Shown here one piece after another: positions 36,825 through 45,719 of a DNA stretch of 64,000 nt (its first letter is position 1; every line of letters begins with the position of its first letter). This DNA is from Lolium rigidum. Lineage: Eukaryota > Streptophyta > Magnoliopsida > Poales > Poaceae. Under the pieces are notes generated by a model that saw only the letters and a list, made by a program, of their open reading frames with translations, searched no databases and was not told where the DNA came from. The stretch is from the NCBI RefSeq assembly GCF_022539505.1, contig NC_061513.1, positions 351,025,696 to 351,089,695 on the forward strand, read 5' to 3'. The position numbers and the translations under genes were made by a program.

Positions 36825-37690
36825 CACTAGTAGAAAACGGGGCATTACCGGTACCGGTTGGTAAGAGGCTTTTTTACCGGTTTCCCAACCGGTGCAAAGC
36901 ATCCGGTGCTAAAGGCTCCCCTTTAGTACCGGTTTAGTTACGAACCGGTGCTAAAGGGGCACGACATGGCGTCTGCCGAGCACCCGAGCAAGAGGACCTT
37001 TAACACTGGTTCGTAACACGAACCGGTGATAAAGGGTCTGCCGCGGCAGGAAAACGCCCAAAACGCTGTTGCGGCAGAACCCCGCTACCGGTGACATTTT
37101 TTTCTATCCATTTTTTCGAATAATTTTCCACTCCCTCTTTTTTCTATTTTTTTAGAATTTTTAATATTTTAGTTATTTGACAAGTTCAGTCTCTAACTCA
37201 ATTATCTCTAGTCAAATTATTTACTCATGATCAAACTTCTTACTTGGTCACCCATCCTCTCACTATTTCAGCACTAGCATGCTTAACTTCTGAGTTCCTT
37301 CCAATCTCGCTTCCAAGTGCTTCGCACGCATGTTATTGATAGTAGTATCATATCAATCCTATTAACATGTTGGTCACGGTACCACACTTTTTTATTGTTT
37401 GAATTTCACATGATTCTTTTAATAAACAAAAGTAAATATGTAAATTATAATCTTGAATAATGAATAAATAAATAAACAATAAATTTTTTAATTTTTTTAA
37501 AATTTTGTTTTTTTTTTGCAAAATCTAAAACCTGAAAATTTGTAAATATAAAAATTTGCTAACCTTTATGGTTAAGTAATAGTAATCTTTATGAAGGAAT
37601 GAATTATTAATTCAAATTTAAAAATATAAAAATATGAAATTCTGAATTTTTGGTAAAAAATAAAATGTTCCTGCTTTCATATTTCCATTT
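36825..37690 (-). mobile_element. Truncated CACTA element (same family as 52.1 kb)
   Basis: It begins CACTAGTAGAAAACGGGGC at 36825, a CACTA-superfamily terminus. Subterminal palindromes of the accggtt...aaccggt type follow at 36840-37030. The rest is the inverted counterpart of 53562-52725 in the second element, including the 5S rRNA-like segment. Similarity ends near 37690, so about 600 bp and the other terminus are missing. Confidence 0.85.
37226..37360 (-). ncRNA. 5S rRNA-like segment inside the truncated CACTA element
   Basis: Read on the minus strand, 37289-37276 is aagttaagcatgct, one base from the 5S rRNA A-box region, and 37257-37246 is ggatgggtgacc, identical to the 5S C-box region. 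The 5' side (ggattgatatgatacta) also resembles the 5S start. It is a diverged relic, not a true 5S gene: the 3' end and several stem bases differ. The same segment is in the second CACTA copy. Confidence 0.7.
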
Positions 37691-38360
37691 GTAATTTTCT
37701 TATAAACCGGACACGTCGGTGTCGTGCTTGTATCGGTTTTCAGTCAGTTTTCCTTATAAACCGATCATTTTCTCTCTTCTTAATGATTAGGCAGAGCTCA
37801 TGGTGCGGTTGCTCAAAAAAAAAAGTTCTCTGGCACTACTTTTATCTCATAATCCTACTACATTATCCCAACACAGGCGCTGTGTGCGCCGCGCTACATT
37901 TTCCTAGTTCCATGTAACACACCGTAGCAAGCGTGTGGTGTGGGGTATCATTTAGTTCATACAATTTTCTCATCAATAATTGGAGTCTTTTACGAAGCTC
38001 TTTTAAGTATTACCTTGATCAACATGGGCGTTCGATGGCGAACACATTTACATGTAAATTTCTGAATAGTTTGATGCGGCCTGGCTAACTCATTTATGGA
38101 GTCCATGCCCAATCGAGTTAACCACTACTGAGCACCGGCCGACCGGCAATCTCTCCATGTATTCCGTCCTCCGCATCAACTTTTCTGCTGGCCGCCGTAT
38201 CTTTTCTGTGAGAGATCACGTTTGATTATTCACGAGCGGCATGCATGCCCTGCTAGCTAGCTATAGCTCTTGGTCGATCGCTCGATCGATCACGAGCCAT
38301 GCCATGCATCGACCGCTGGATCGATTCACTTTACTACCCTGCATACGATTCCTAGCTAGC
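37691..38360. other. Upstream region of the GDSL lipase gene
   Basis: No gene is seen. The last 150 bp contain palindromic ctagctagctatag and gatcgatcgctcgatcgatc tracts, common in grass promoters, and lead to the TATA box at 38361. Confidence 0.45.
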
Positions 38361-38368
38361 TTTATATA
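38361..38368 (+). promoter_or_regulatory. TATA box of the GDSL lipase gene
   Basis: The sequence tttatata lies 58 bp upstream of the chosen ATG, which leaves a short 5' leader of about 25-30 bases, as is common for small intronless plant genes. Confidence 0.55.
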
Positions 38369-38418
38369 CGTATGTCTGCATCGTTGTAGTTCATCGTGTA
38401 GAAGAGAATCAATCAACA

Positions 38419-39636
38419 ATGCTAGTTAGATCCATGGGGAACGATCATCTTCATCGATGGGTGCTCGCTTGTGCGGTTGCAGCAGCGATGCACATGGCGG
38501 CGCCTTTAGTGGTAGTTCAGGCGGCGCAGCAGCATCAGATGGTGCCGTGCATGTACATCTTCGGCGACTCGCTGGTGGACAACGGCAACAACAACAACAT
38601 CCTCAGCCTCGCCAGGGCCAACTACCGCCCCTACGGCGTCGACTTCCCTGACGGCGCCGCCCCGGCCGGCCGCTTCACCAACGGCCGCACCATGGTCGAC
38701 CTGCTCGCGGACCACCTCGGCTTCCGCCCTCCCCTCATCCCGGCCTACGCCCTGGCGGAGCCCGCCGACCACGCGCGCGGCCTCAACTTCGCCTCGGGCG
38801 CCGCCGGCATCAGGCACGAGACCGGCAACAACCTCGGTGGGCACTACGCTCTGTCGGAGCAGGTGGAGCACTTCCGGACGGTGGTGCAGGGGCTGGAGCC
38901 GGGGAAGAGCCAGCAGCTGGGGCGGTGCATCTACTACGTCGGCATGGGCAGCAACGACTACCTCAACAACTACTTCATGCCCGACTACTACCCCACCGCC
39001 CGGAACTACGACCCCTCCGCCTACGCCGCGCTTCTCCTCGCCGACTACGAACGCCAGATCACCGACCTCTACGCCCTCGGCGCAAGGAAGTTCGTCATCG
39101 CCGGCGTCGGCCAGATCGGGTGCATCCCCTACGAGCTCGCCAGGGTCAACGACAACCCTCCTCCCGCCGCCGGCATCGGCATTGCCGTCCCTGGCATCAG
39201 CATCTCTGTCGGTGGCGGCGGGCGAGGAAACGCAGGCAAGAGAAACGGCGGCTGCAACGAGGAGATCAACAGCGCCATCGCCATCTACAACAAGGGGCTG
39301 CTGGCCATGGTGAAACGCCTCAACGGTGGGAGCCAGACGCCGGGCGCCAGGCTCGTCTTCCTCAACGCCGTCAACAGCGGCAAGGACCTGGCGGCCAACG
39401 CGGCAGCGTACGGGTTCACGGTGCTGGACCGCGGGTGCTGTGGCGTGGGGCGCAACAACGGCCAGATCACCTGCCTGCCCATGCAGACGCCCTGCGACGA
39501 CCGGAGCAAGTACATTTTCTGGGACGCGTTCCACCCCACGGAGGCGGCCAACAGGATCATCGCCGCCAAGGTCTTCAACTCCTCCTCCACCGCCGACGCG
39601 TACCCCATCAACGTCAGCCGCCTCGCCGCCATATGA
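38419..39636 (+). CDS. GDSL esterase/lipase, secreted
   Basis: An intronless gene of 405 residues; most plant members have about 350-380 residues and several introns. Hydrophobic residues at about 14-36 (WVLACAVAAAMHMAAPLVVV) form a signal peptide. Block I is FGDSLVDNGNNNN, with catalytic Ser51. Block II is GLNFASGAAG (121-130), with the oxyanion Gly. Block III is GMGSNDYLNNY, with Asn179. Block V is WDAFHPTEA, with Asp369 and His372. The family hydrolyses ester bonds in lipids, cutin or acetylated sugars outside the cell; the substrate cannot be told from sequence. An odd feature is a Pro/Gly-rich insertion of about 30 residues after LARVNDN (GIGIAVPGISISVGGGGRGN), where relatives have a short loop. 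The first ATG has A at -3 and is preferred to the Met five codons later. A polyadenylation AATAAA lies at 39697. Confidence 0.93.
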   Translation: MLVRSMGNDHLHRWVLACAVAAAMHMAAPLVVVQAAQQHQMVPCMYIFGDSLVDNGNNNNILSLARANYRPYGVDFPDGAAPAGRFTNGRTMVDLLADHLGFRPPLIPAYALAEPADHARGLNFASGAAGIRHETGNNLGGHYALSEQVEHFRTVVQGLEPGKSQQLGRCIYYVGMGSNDYLNNYFMPDYYPTARNYDPSAYAALLLADYERQITDLYALGARKFVIAGVGQIGCIPYELARVNDNPPPAAGIGIAVPGISISVGGGGRGNAGKRNGGCNEEINSAIAIYNKGLLAMVKRLNGGSQTPGARLVFLNAVNSGKDLAANAAAYGFTVLDRGCCGVGRNNGQITCLPMQTPCDDRSKYIFWDAFHPTEAANRIIAAKVFNSSSTADAYPINVSRLAAI

Positions 39637-39696
39637 ATGTCGATCCGACCAATCGCATCTCCTTCTAGCCGCTAGATTCTGCATCGTGTCGATTCA

Positions 39697-39702
39697 AATA
39701 AA
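39697..39702 (+). terminator. Polyadenylation signal of the GDSL lipase gene
   Basis: A canonical AATAAA lies 61 bp after the stop codon, within the usual distance for plant 3' ends. Confidence 0.5.
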
Positions 39703-39770
39703 TTTAAAGAATTGTTTTGCAGTTGGGATTAATTGAGAAATGTAATTTGTACGGTACCTCCTAGTCATAG

Positions 39771-39990
39771 CTAGAGCATGCCTATCATTCTGCCATGCAT
39801 ATCCGACGACGCCACAGTGCTGTCCACGTCGGCGCCAACAACGGTATGAACTCCAAACCTGCTGGCCATCTCTGAATTCATCAATCTATGGATATCAGTG
39901 CAGAATCGGCTGCTGTTGAACACTGCTGAAGATAAATTCACTTGGCGGCTGACTTCAAACGTAAAATATTCATCAGCGACAGCCACAACC
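39771..39990 (-). pseudogene. Possible orphan terminal exon, unknown gene
   Basis: On the minus strand an acceptor-like actttatag precedes an open frame that runs to a stop at 39771. The reading has balanced composition (for example FEVSRQVNLSSAVFNSSRF) and no low-complexity bias. No family is recognised, and no partner exon is found upstream on that strand. It may be a gene fragment carried by a transposon, or chance. Confidence 0.25.
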
Positions 39991-39999
39991 TATAAAGTT

Positions 40000-40850
40000 T
40001 TCTTCCTCGAAACCGTAGAAGCTGATTATGCGAGAGCGCTCTGAAAATACTGGGCGCCGCTCAACTAAAAAAGTTGGAAAAATCTACCAGGAAGCGCCGC
40101 ACATGCGGCTCTCTCGTGCGGCGCGTGCGTGTGCGTCGGATCTAAATGAACCATCTAGATCGCTTCAGCTTTTTCAACCTTATCCCTTCATCTGAACTAG
40201 CCACAGCCACACATTCGGCTCCTCTTTCCCCGTCCCGTATTTTTACCAGATTCTAGTTCGAGAGGATCGAGAGGCGATGAAGGACATGGAGAGCTTAAGC
40301 CGGAACAGCGCTGCCGTCGTTTGTGAGGGCGCCGCGGGAGCAGCGCCGCCGTCGCCGGTAGGGGCGCAGCCGTCGCCGGTGGGGGGCCGTGGTAGCAGCG
40401 CCACCGTCGCTGGTGGGCGCCGCGGGAGCAGCGCCGCCGTCGCTGGTGGGGCGCCGCCGGCAGGGCGCTGTGAGATCTCTTCGCTGTCTTCGATGGGTGG
40501 CGCCGCAGAAGAATCACCACTCGTCGACGTTGAGGTCACGTCATCGTCGTCGTCGGCGTCGCGTGTGGAGGTTGCGGCCATGCCGGGAAGGATCGTCGTC
40601 GCTGAGCAAAGTGGGGAGGCGCTAGGAGGGTGAGGTGGAAGAACGCTGGGAGGTGGTCGCAGGCCAAGCTCGCGCCGCTCCCTGGACCCGCCTCCATCAG
40701 CATGTGCGCTGCTCCACTGCCAGACCTGGCGAGGTACAGGTTCAGGCAGGCCGCCGTCGCAAACAATGGTAAACTCGTCAACTATCAGCGCTGCGGAATA
40801 TCAGCGCTGCGGAACAAGCTCGCGCGAGGCTACGACAGTTGATTTTGAAC
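40000..40850. other. GC-rich low-complexity region, no gene called
   Basis: From 40330 to 40480 a unit related to gcagcgccgccgtcgctggt repeats about five times, so every frame is open and Ala/Gly/Pro-rich. I do not accept the 118-codon frame as a gene: it is explained by the repeats and lacks any domain. Confidence 0.45.
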
Positions 40851-40859
40851 GCACTGTAT

Positions 40860-41200
40860 CTTTCTGTTGTGAACTATTAATCTCGTAGCTGATGTGTGCT
40901 AACTTGATAATTGCGGCCAATCAATCTGATAGCTAATCCTGGAATAATCCGATAATTGTGACTTGTGGCTGTTGCTGCGATGACACTGGTAATTTAATCG
41001 GGTAGCTCATACTTGACAATCTGATAATTGTGACTGATTAATCTGATAGCTTCTCCTATGACTGTGATGCCCTGGTAATTGTAACTTGTAGCAGCTGGGG
41101 TAACCCCGCCAATTAATCTGGTAGTCACGCTAGGTTAATATGGTGACTGAAAATAGTACATAATCAGATAATTATGTGATGATAATCTGGTGATTACTGA
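40860..41200. repeat. Degenerate repeat based on aatctgataattgtgac
   Basis: Variants of aatctgataattgtgact and ttaatctgatagct recur about eight times at irregular spacing. No coding or terminal repeats are seen. The pattern is like a decayed minisatellite or transposon filler. Confidence 0.5.
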
Positions 41201-42620
41201 TAAAAAATACTATCAAAATATAGCAATATGATATTTAGTTTCGAAAATCTCGTTGTGAGAAAGCCGATGGTGAAAACAAATCGTCAATAAAATCAATGGT
41301 TTGAGATATATGACTTTTTAAAATGCGAAATCTAATTCACGAAGTAAACGTCGTTTGGGGAATGATATGCATGCATTGTCGGCTTTTGCTTTCGCATGCA
41401 GTGCTATGACATAAGCAAACCTGCTTTTGAGAAACGCTTTGCTAAAGGATTGCATCCGCCGCACAGCCCCAGCTCCCGTGTGGCGCCGCCGGGTAGCAGG
41501 CTCCAAAAAAGTTTTATGTTGGTTTGCACTACGGAATCGTTGTTGGACCGCGGACAGACTTCAGATAAGGAGATTGAAGCCGCAGGATTACTGTGCTTTC
41601 TGTGATCAAAAGGAGGACAATATCTCTAAGACAATAAGTGCTCTTTCTCCAGAGAATTTTGCTCCCTTCTATGCCAGGCAAGAGGGGCAGCGGATATGGT
41701 GCTAATGCAGCATCAGACACCAAGGCACCGGTGGTGTTCGATCCAAACAGCCAACCTAAGAAGAGAAGGAAAGCAGCCATGACGATGGCTATAGCAGGGA
41801 TGAGGTGCTTGTGGATGGAGGGAATTGCTCAAACTTTCGATCGCAAGGAATCATCCATAAGTCAAATGGTAGCGCTGGTAATCAGTTGGTTAGAGAGCTA
41901 TCGGATATGGCAAGGCAACCAACGGGCCATCAACTGGAGTGGGCGGCGATTCCGTGAGTAAAACCTTATAAAACCCTTTCTTAATCTTAATGGAAAAATG
42001 GGCAACGATAGTTGCCAGTTCTTGGAAGAAAAGCTAAACTCAGACCACACACCACATGGCAATTGTGAATGGAGGGAGTGTGTTCTAATAATTAGATTGC
42101 GGTAACTATAAACACAGAAAAAATCCATTAGCACAAAAAGATCATTAGGAAATTAAGAATGCACCGTTTCACTCAACCAAAATAAACAAGACATAAAGTA
42201 AAATGCAAGAAAAAATAATTTATAAAAAAAAGAAAACTTGCTGTTACAATAAAACAAGTTCCAACATTTGAAAAATGTGTGACTAGTGTATATAAAAGAT
42301 CATCCAATCAAACAAAGGTACAAACCAAAATAAATTATCAAAACTTATTTTAATGGTCCAAAACATAATTTGTGCATTTAAATAAACATTCCACGTTACA
42401 TGAACACTAGTTGGTAATTTAAAATTGCAACAATTATGTATTTAAGGTGCAACCGATTTTTTTTCAAAACAGTAAAGCCAAGTAAATGTAAAAATAAGTA
42501 GTTGCAAAATTGAAATACATTGGTTGCATACATTTTAAAATGTGCAATTGGTGTACATTAAAGTTCAACTAAAGAGAAAATTTTAACTATCCAAAAGATC
42601 AACTAACTGCACTATAGAAT
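41201..42620. other. Intergenic with an unexplained open frame
   Basis: A frame at 41671-41961 reads MPGKRGSGYGANAASD and then a basic PKKRRKAAM stretch, which resembles a nuclear-localisation signal. It has no known domain and the preceding DNA is in another frame. The rest, 41970-42620, is AT-rich with poly-A tracts and no feature. I leave it unassigned. Confidence 0.3.
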
Positions 42621-42621
42621 T

Positions 42622-42912
42622 TTTTTTTAAAACGGAGGCAAAAGCTTTGCCTCATTCATTCATTAAGAAGAAGGTGCCCGATTTTTAGGAGAAAACCGGG
42701 CAGAAACCAACAACAACAGTGCCAAAGCACACCCAAAACCACGCACCCCGCCACAAGGGCACACCCAGCCATCCTGGCTACCCACAAAAGTTAAGAAGCT
42801 CAAGCCGGCCTATGCCAAACAGAAGACTCCTCGAAAAGAGACCGGCAGCTTCGCTTCTGGCAATGAGCCTCAGAGAGGAGATGCGCAGGACAAGCGTCGA
42901 ATAGGACCTTCA
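42622..42912 (-). mobile_element. LINE 3'-end fragment
   Basis: The T run at 42622-42629 is the A tail on the minus strand. Next to it, on that strand, is atgaatgaggcaaagctttt, a characteristic phrase just before the A tail of grass LINEs; the same phrase ends the LINE at 49.5 kb. No coding part is preserved. Confidence 0.55.
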
Positions 42913-42989
42913 CCGGACCTTCACCGGACCGCACTATAGAAATATGAAATGGACTGAAATAAGACTAGTATAAGAAAGAAAATTATAGT

Positions 42990-43379
42990 CATAATCGTCC
43001 TTGTACTGCGTGTCCATGCACAGATACGGTTCCATCTCCTTCTTCTGTCGGGTTGCAGCGAACTCTGACTGAAGCTAGACAGAACGGAACTCACTCTCTC
43101 ATTAGTCTCTGTGGGAGCGATCTAGTCTTATCTCGTTGCCTTGGGGACGAAGGAAAAGGCGACAGGATCCCGCGAAACCGGCATGGCCACTTGTGCTTTT
43201 GGAGAGTCTGTAGTGTTGTTTTGGTAGTGAATGTATTGTTGTTGCTAGGCCTAGAATGCTGTAGCGGGACTTTTGTTTCTTAGTTTTCTTTTTCCTTTTT
43301 ATCCGTACTGCCATTAGGGTGTTGCGTTGTTGCAGAGGCTGGGTGTAATTGGTATCTTCTGATATTAATATATTCCCTT
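42990..43379 (+). mobile_element. LINE 3'-end fragment running into the gap
   Basis: The stretch ends ggtatcttctgatattaata immediately before the N run, and tatcgaaaa follows after it. The combination is the 3' end of a common grass LINE. The coding region is absent or unrecognisable. Confidence 0.5.
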
Positions 43380-43479
43380 NNNNNNNNNNNNNNNNNNNNN
43401 NNNNNNNNNNNNNNNNNNNNNNNNNNNNNNNNNNNNNNNNNNNNNNNNNNNNNNNNNNNNNNNNNNNNNNNNNNNNNNN
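43380..43479. other. Assembly gap (100 N)
   Basis: Exactly 100 undetermined bases, a gap of unknown true size, placed at the end of a LINE-like tail. Confidence 0.99.
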
Positions 43480-44196
43480 TATCGAAAAATGTCCGCCGCC
43501 AGCGTCCCCTCCTTATATAGGGGGGCTGAGTGGGTATGCTCTTACATGCACATCCCAACTCCCCAAACCCTAGTCACTGTGGGTCGACCTTGGGGCTGAA
43601 ATGGTAGGGCTTACTTCAGTGGCGGACGGTGTTTTGATGGAGGTTGTAGCATCGCTCCGCCGAATATGGATCCCACACTCCACCATCTCGGCAAGGCTTC
43701 TCATGAAGGAGTCGAGAAGTCAGTATCATGTGCTCCCAACCCAATAGCTTTTGACAGTGAGGCTAGGTTTTCTAGATATTGAACATCATGCACTTTGTCG
43801 CGATCTTAGGGTCCGACGGATCCATTTAGGATGCAGTGCGTCAAGCTACAACGACATCAACCTGAGTAGGATGATGACTAAATTGGTGCATGGCAAGTGC
43901 ACATCTTCAAGCAGACCCCATGCTCTTCTTTGACCTGGTCAGATGCAGACGGTGGATGGAGTCTGAAGGACATGTGGGGGGCTCCCCGGCTGATGAACAA
44001 CACTTGGAAAAGGTTCTGCCGTTTCCTACAAACGAGTTCATAGGCTGGATTTTCCGATGATGGAGCTTGTTCGGAAAAAGGTATGAAGGTTTCCAGCCCC
44101 CCTTGTATTTGGTGGCACAACGGCGGTTGTTGGTGATCTGCACATGCAGAGAAGGAGCTGCCTTAAGGGCAATGGGATAGCAAATTTTTCATGCAT
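43480..44196. other. Intergenic, no gene recognised
   Basis: Moderately GC-rich DNA with only short frames on both strands. No domain, structural RNA or transposon end is recognised. Confidence 0.35.
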
Positions 44197-44204
44197 ACGA
44201 TACT

Positions 44205-44372
44205 CAGGGGCGGAGCCAGGAATAGCCAATGGGTGGTGCTAATACTGCCTTAGTAGTGTTAGTCACCTAGGATTATCATATTTTTGCCTTGAAAATTAAG
44301 TATGCTCGTTTGGTGCATAGCTGCTAGGCCGGTGCTACAGCACCGGCAGCACCAGGCGTAGCTCCGCCACTG
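44205..44372. mobile_element. hAT-type MITE with exact 8-bp target-site duplication
   Basis: The 168-bp element begins caggggcggagccagg and ends gtagctccgccactg. It is flanked on both sides by acgatact (44197-44204 and 44373-44380), the 8-bp duplication expected for hAT transposons. It closely matches the 170-bp insert at 33.03 kb. Confidence 0.9.
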
Positions 44373-44617
44373 ACGATACTTGTGTATGATACTATATCTC
44401 TGTAATGCATGGTATCATGGAGTAGTATCATATTTTTATTACATTATGTATTTGTAGAATCTCATGCAAAATTGTGTACGAGAACTATTTAACATTAACT
44501 TTTCTTTTAATACAATTTGCACATGCATAGCTATGTTATTCTAATTCTATGATAGGTAATAGACAGTTGAAAAGAAGATGACATGACCTCAAAAATCTCT
44601 TTAGGATTTAACCAAGA

Positions 44618-44940
44618 TGCAAATTGGCATCAATAAACTCATTACAATCAACACACCAAACCCAAAATCATGCTCCTTGCCAAGTTGCCATCAAAGAGCT
44701 TTCTGGTAATGGCGTGATATCAATGTCACATGTTGCAAAATTTGACCGTGAAAGCAATGGGTACCGTGATGAGGAAGAGTAGGCAGGAGCTGGAGTGGGT
44801 GGTGGAATGGAACTGGCAGTCTGGGAGCATCTTCGGGTTTACACAATGTGTGATGCAGCTGCCGATATTTTGATGCAGGTGACATGATTCCAATTAAGAA
44901 TGAGGCTATGGATCCACTTGGACTCCTTCTGATTCAATAT
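44618..44940 (-). pseudogene. PNGase A-like pseudogene relic
   Basis: The segment 44618-44756 aligns with the coding part of both glycoamidase genes that encodes the NLHLW to TYDIDITPFLGK region; shared words are gcaaattggcatcaa, aaatcatgct and ggcgtgatatcaatgtcac. After 44756 the sequence jumps to the region around the start codon and 5' flank (aggcaggagctgg, and aatgaggctatggatccact compared with 11943 on). About 1 kb of coding sequence has been deleted and frames are broken. It lies about 800 bp downstream of the intact copy 2. Confidence 0.8.
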
Positions 44941-45185
44941 TTTTGAGACATTTTGGATTCTGCGTTTCTTTTTGTGGAACAAGTTTCTGGACAGGAAAAA
45001 AAAAGACCAGCTTTTCGACACCATGGTTCACAATACGGGCAGGGAAGCAGAGAACCAAACACACCAAATTCGCATTCTGTGACAACTTATATCTGTAAAA
45101 TAAAGATAAAAAATCAACCCTACGCCAACAACCCCATGGAAGATCTTGATTCAGCAACCTTTTTCGAGAAAACACAAAAGACTGA

Positions 45186-45440
45186 TTCAGTAACCTCATA
45201 GTACATGATATGCATAATCTGCACCATCATATTTTAAGTTGGCCAATGACCAATGTCTACATACTTGTATATGAAGTTTAGAAAGAAATGTCTATGCAAT
45301 CTCTGTAACCTCAGGGTACATCATATGCATAATCTGCACCACTAAATTTTGAGTTGGACGTTGAATGGTTCAAGGGATGTCTAGGAAAAAAGATAACCAA
45401 TGCCTACACTTCTTTGCAAATTAAGTTTAAAAATATCTGA
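45186..45440. repeat. Imperfect tandem duplication
   Basis: The phrase catatgcataatctgcacca and its neighbours occur twice, offset by about 115 bp (near 45210 and 45325). The second copy carries an extra 30-40 bp. It is non-coding and lies downstream of PNGase A copy 2. Confidence 0.6.
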
Positions 45441-45525
45441 CAGAACCTACTCTAAAACGCACCTACTTTGAATATTATATTTTGCAAAATAAAGGACCAG
45501 TTACATTACACAGTGTAGAAGATAA

Positions 45526-45531
45526 TTTATT
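45526..45531 (-). terminator. Polyadenylation signal of PNGase A copy 2
   Basis: AATAAA on the minus strand lies about 190 bp after the stop codon of the gene ending at 45720, a suitable distance for a plant 3' end. Confidence 0.4.
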
Positions 45532-45719
45532 CTCAGGACGACTATATTACAATTGGAGTGTTTGTGAAGAAAGTTCCAAGTTTCTTACCTATCACAGGAA
45601 AGATGATCCAACCTAACTAATCTCAATTGAAGAGACAAAGTAAACTGAACGACATATAACTCTGAGTTGCCTACCTTTCCAGTTACAATTTAAGCAACTT
45701 TCTTCTTGCTGGTTGATCT

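Noticed and set aside
40277..40633. 118-codon Ala/Gly-rich frame
   Set aside because: It is explained by a repeated 20-bp GC-rich unit, and the antisense strand is equally open.
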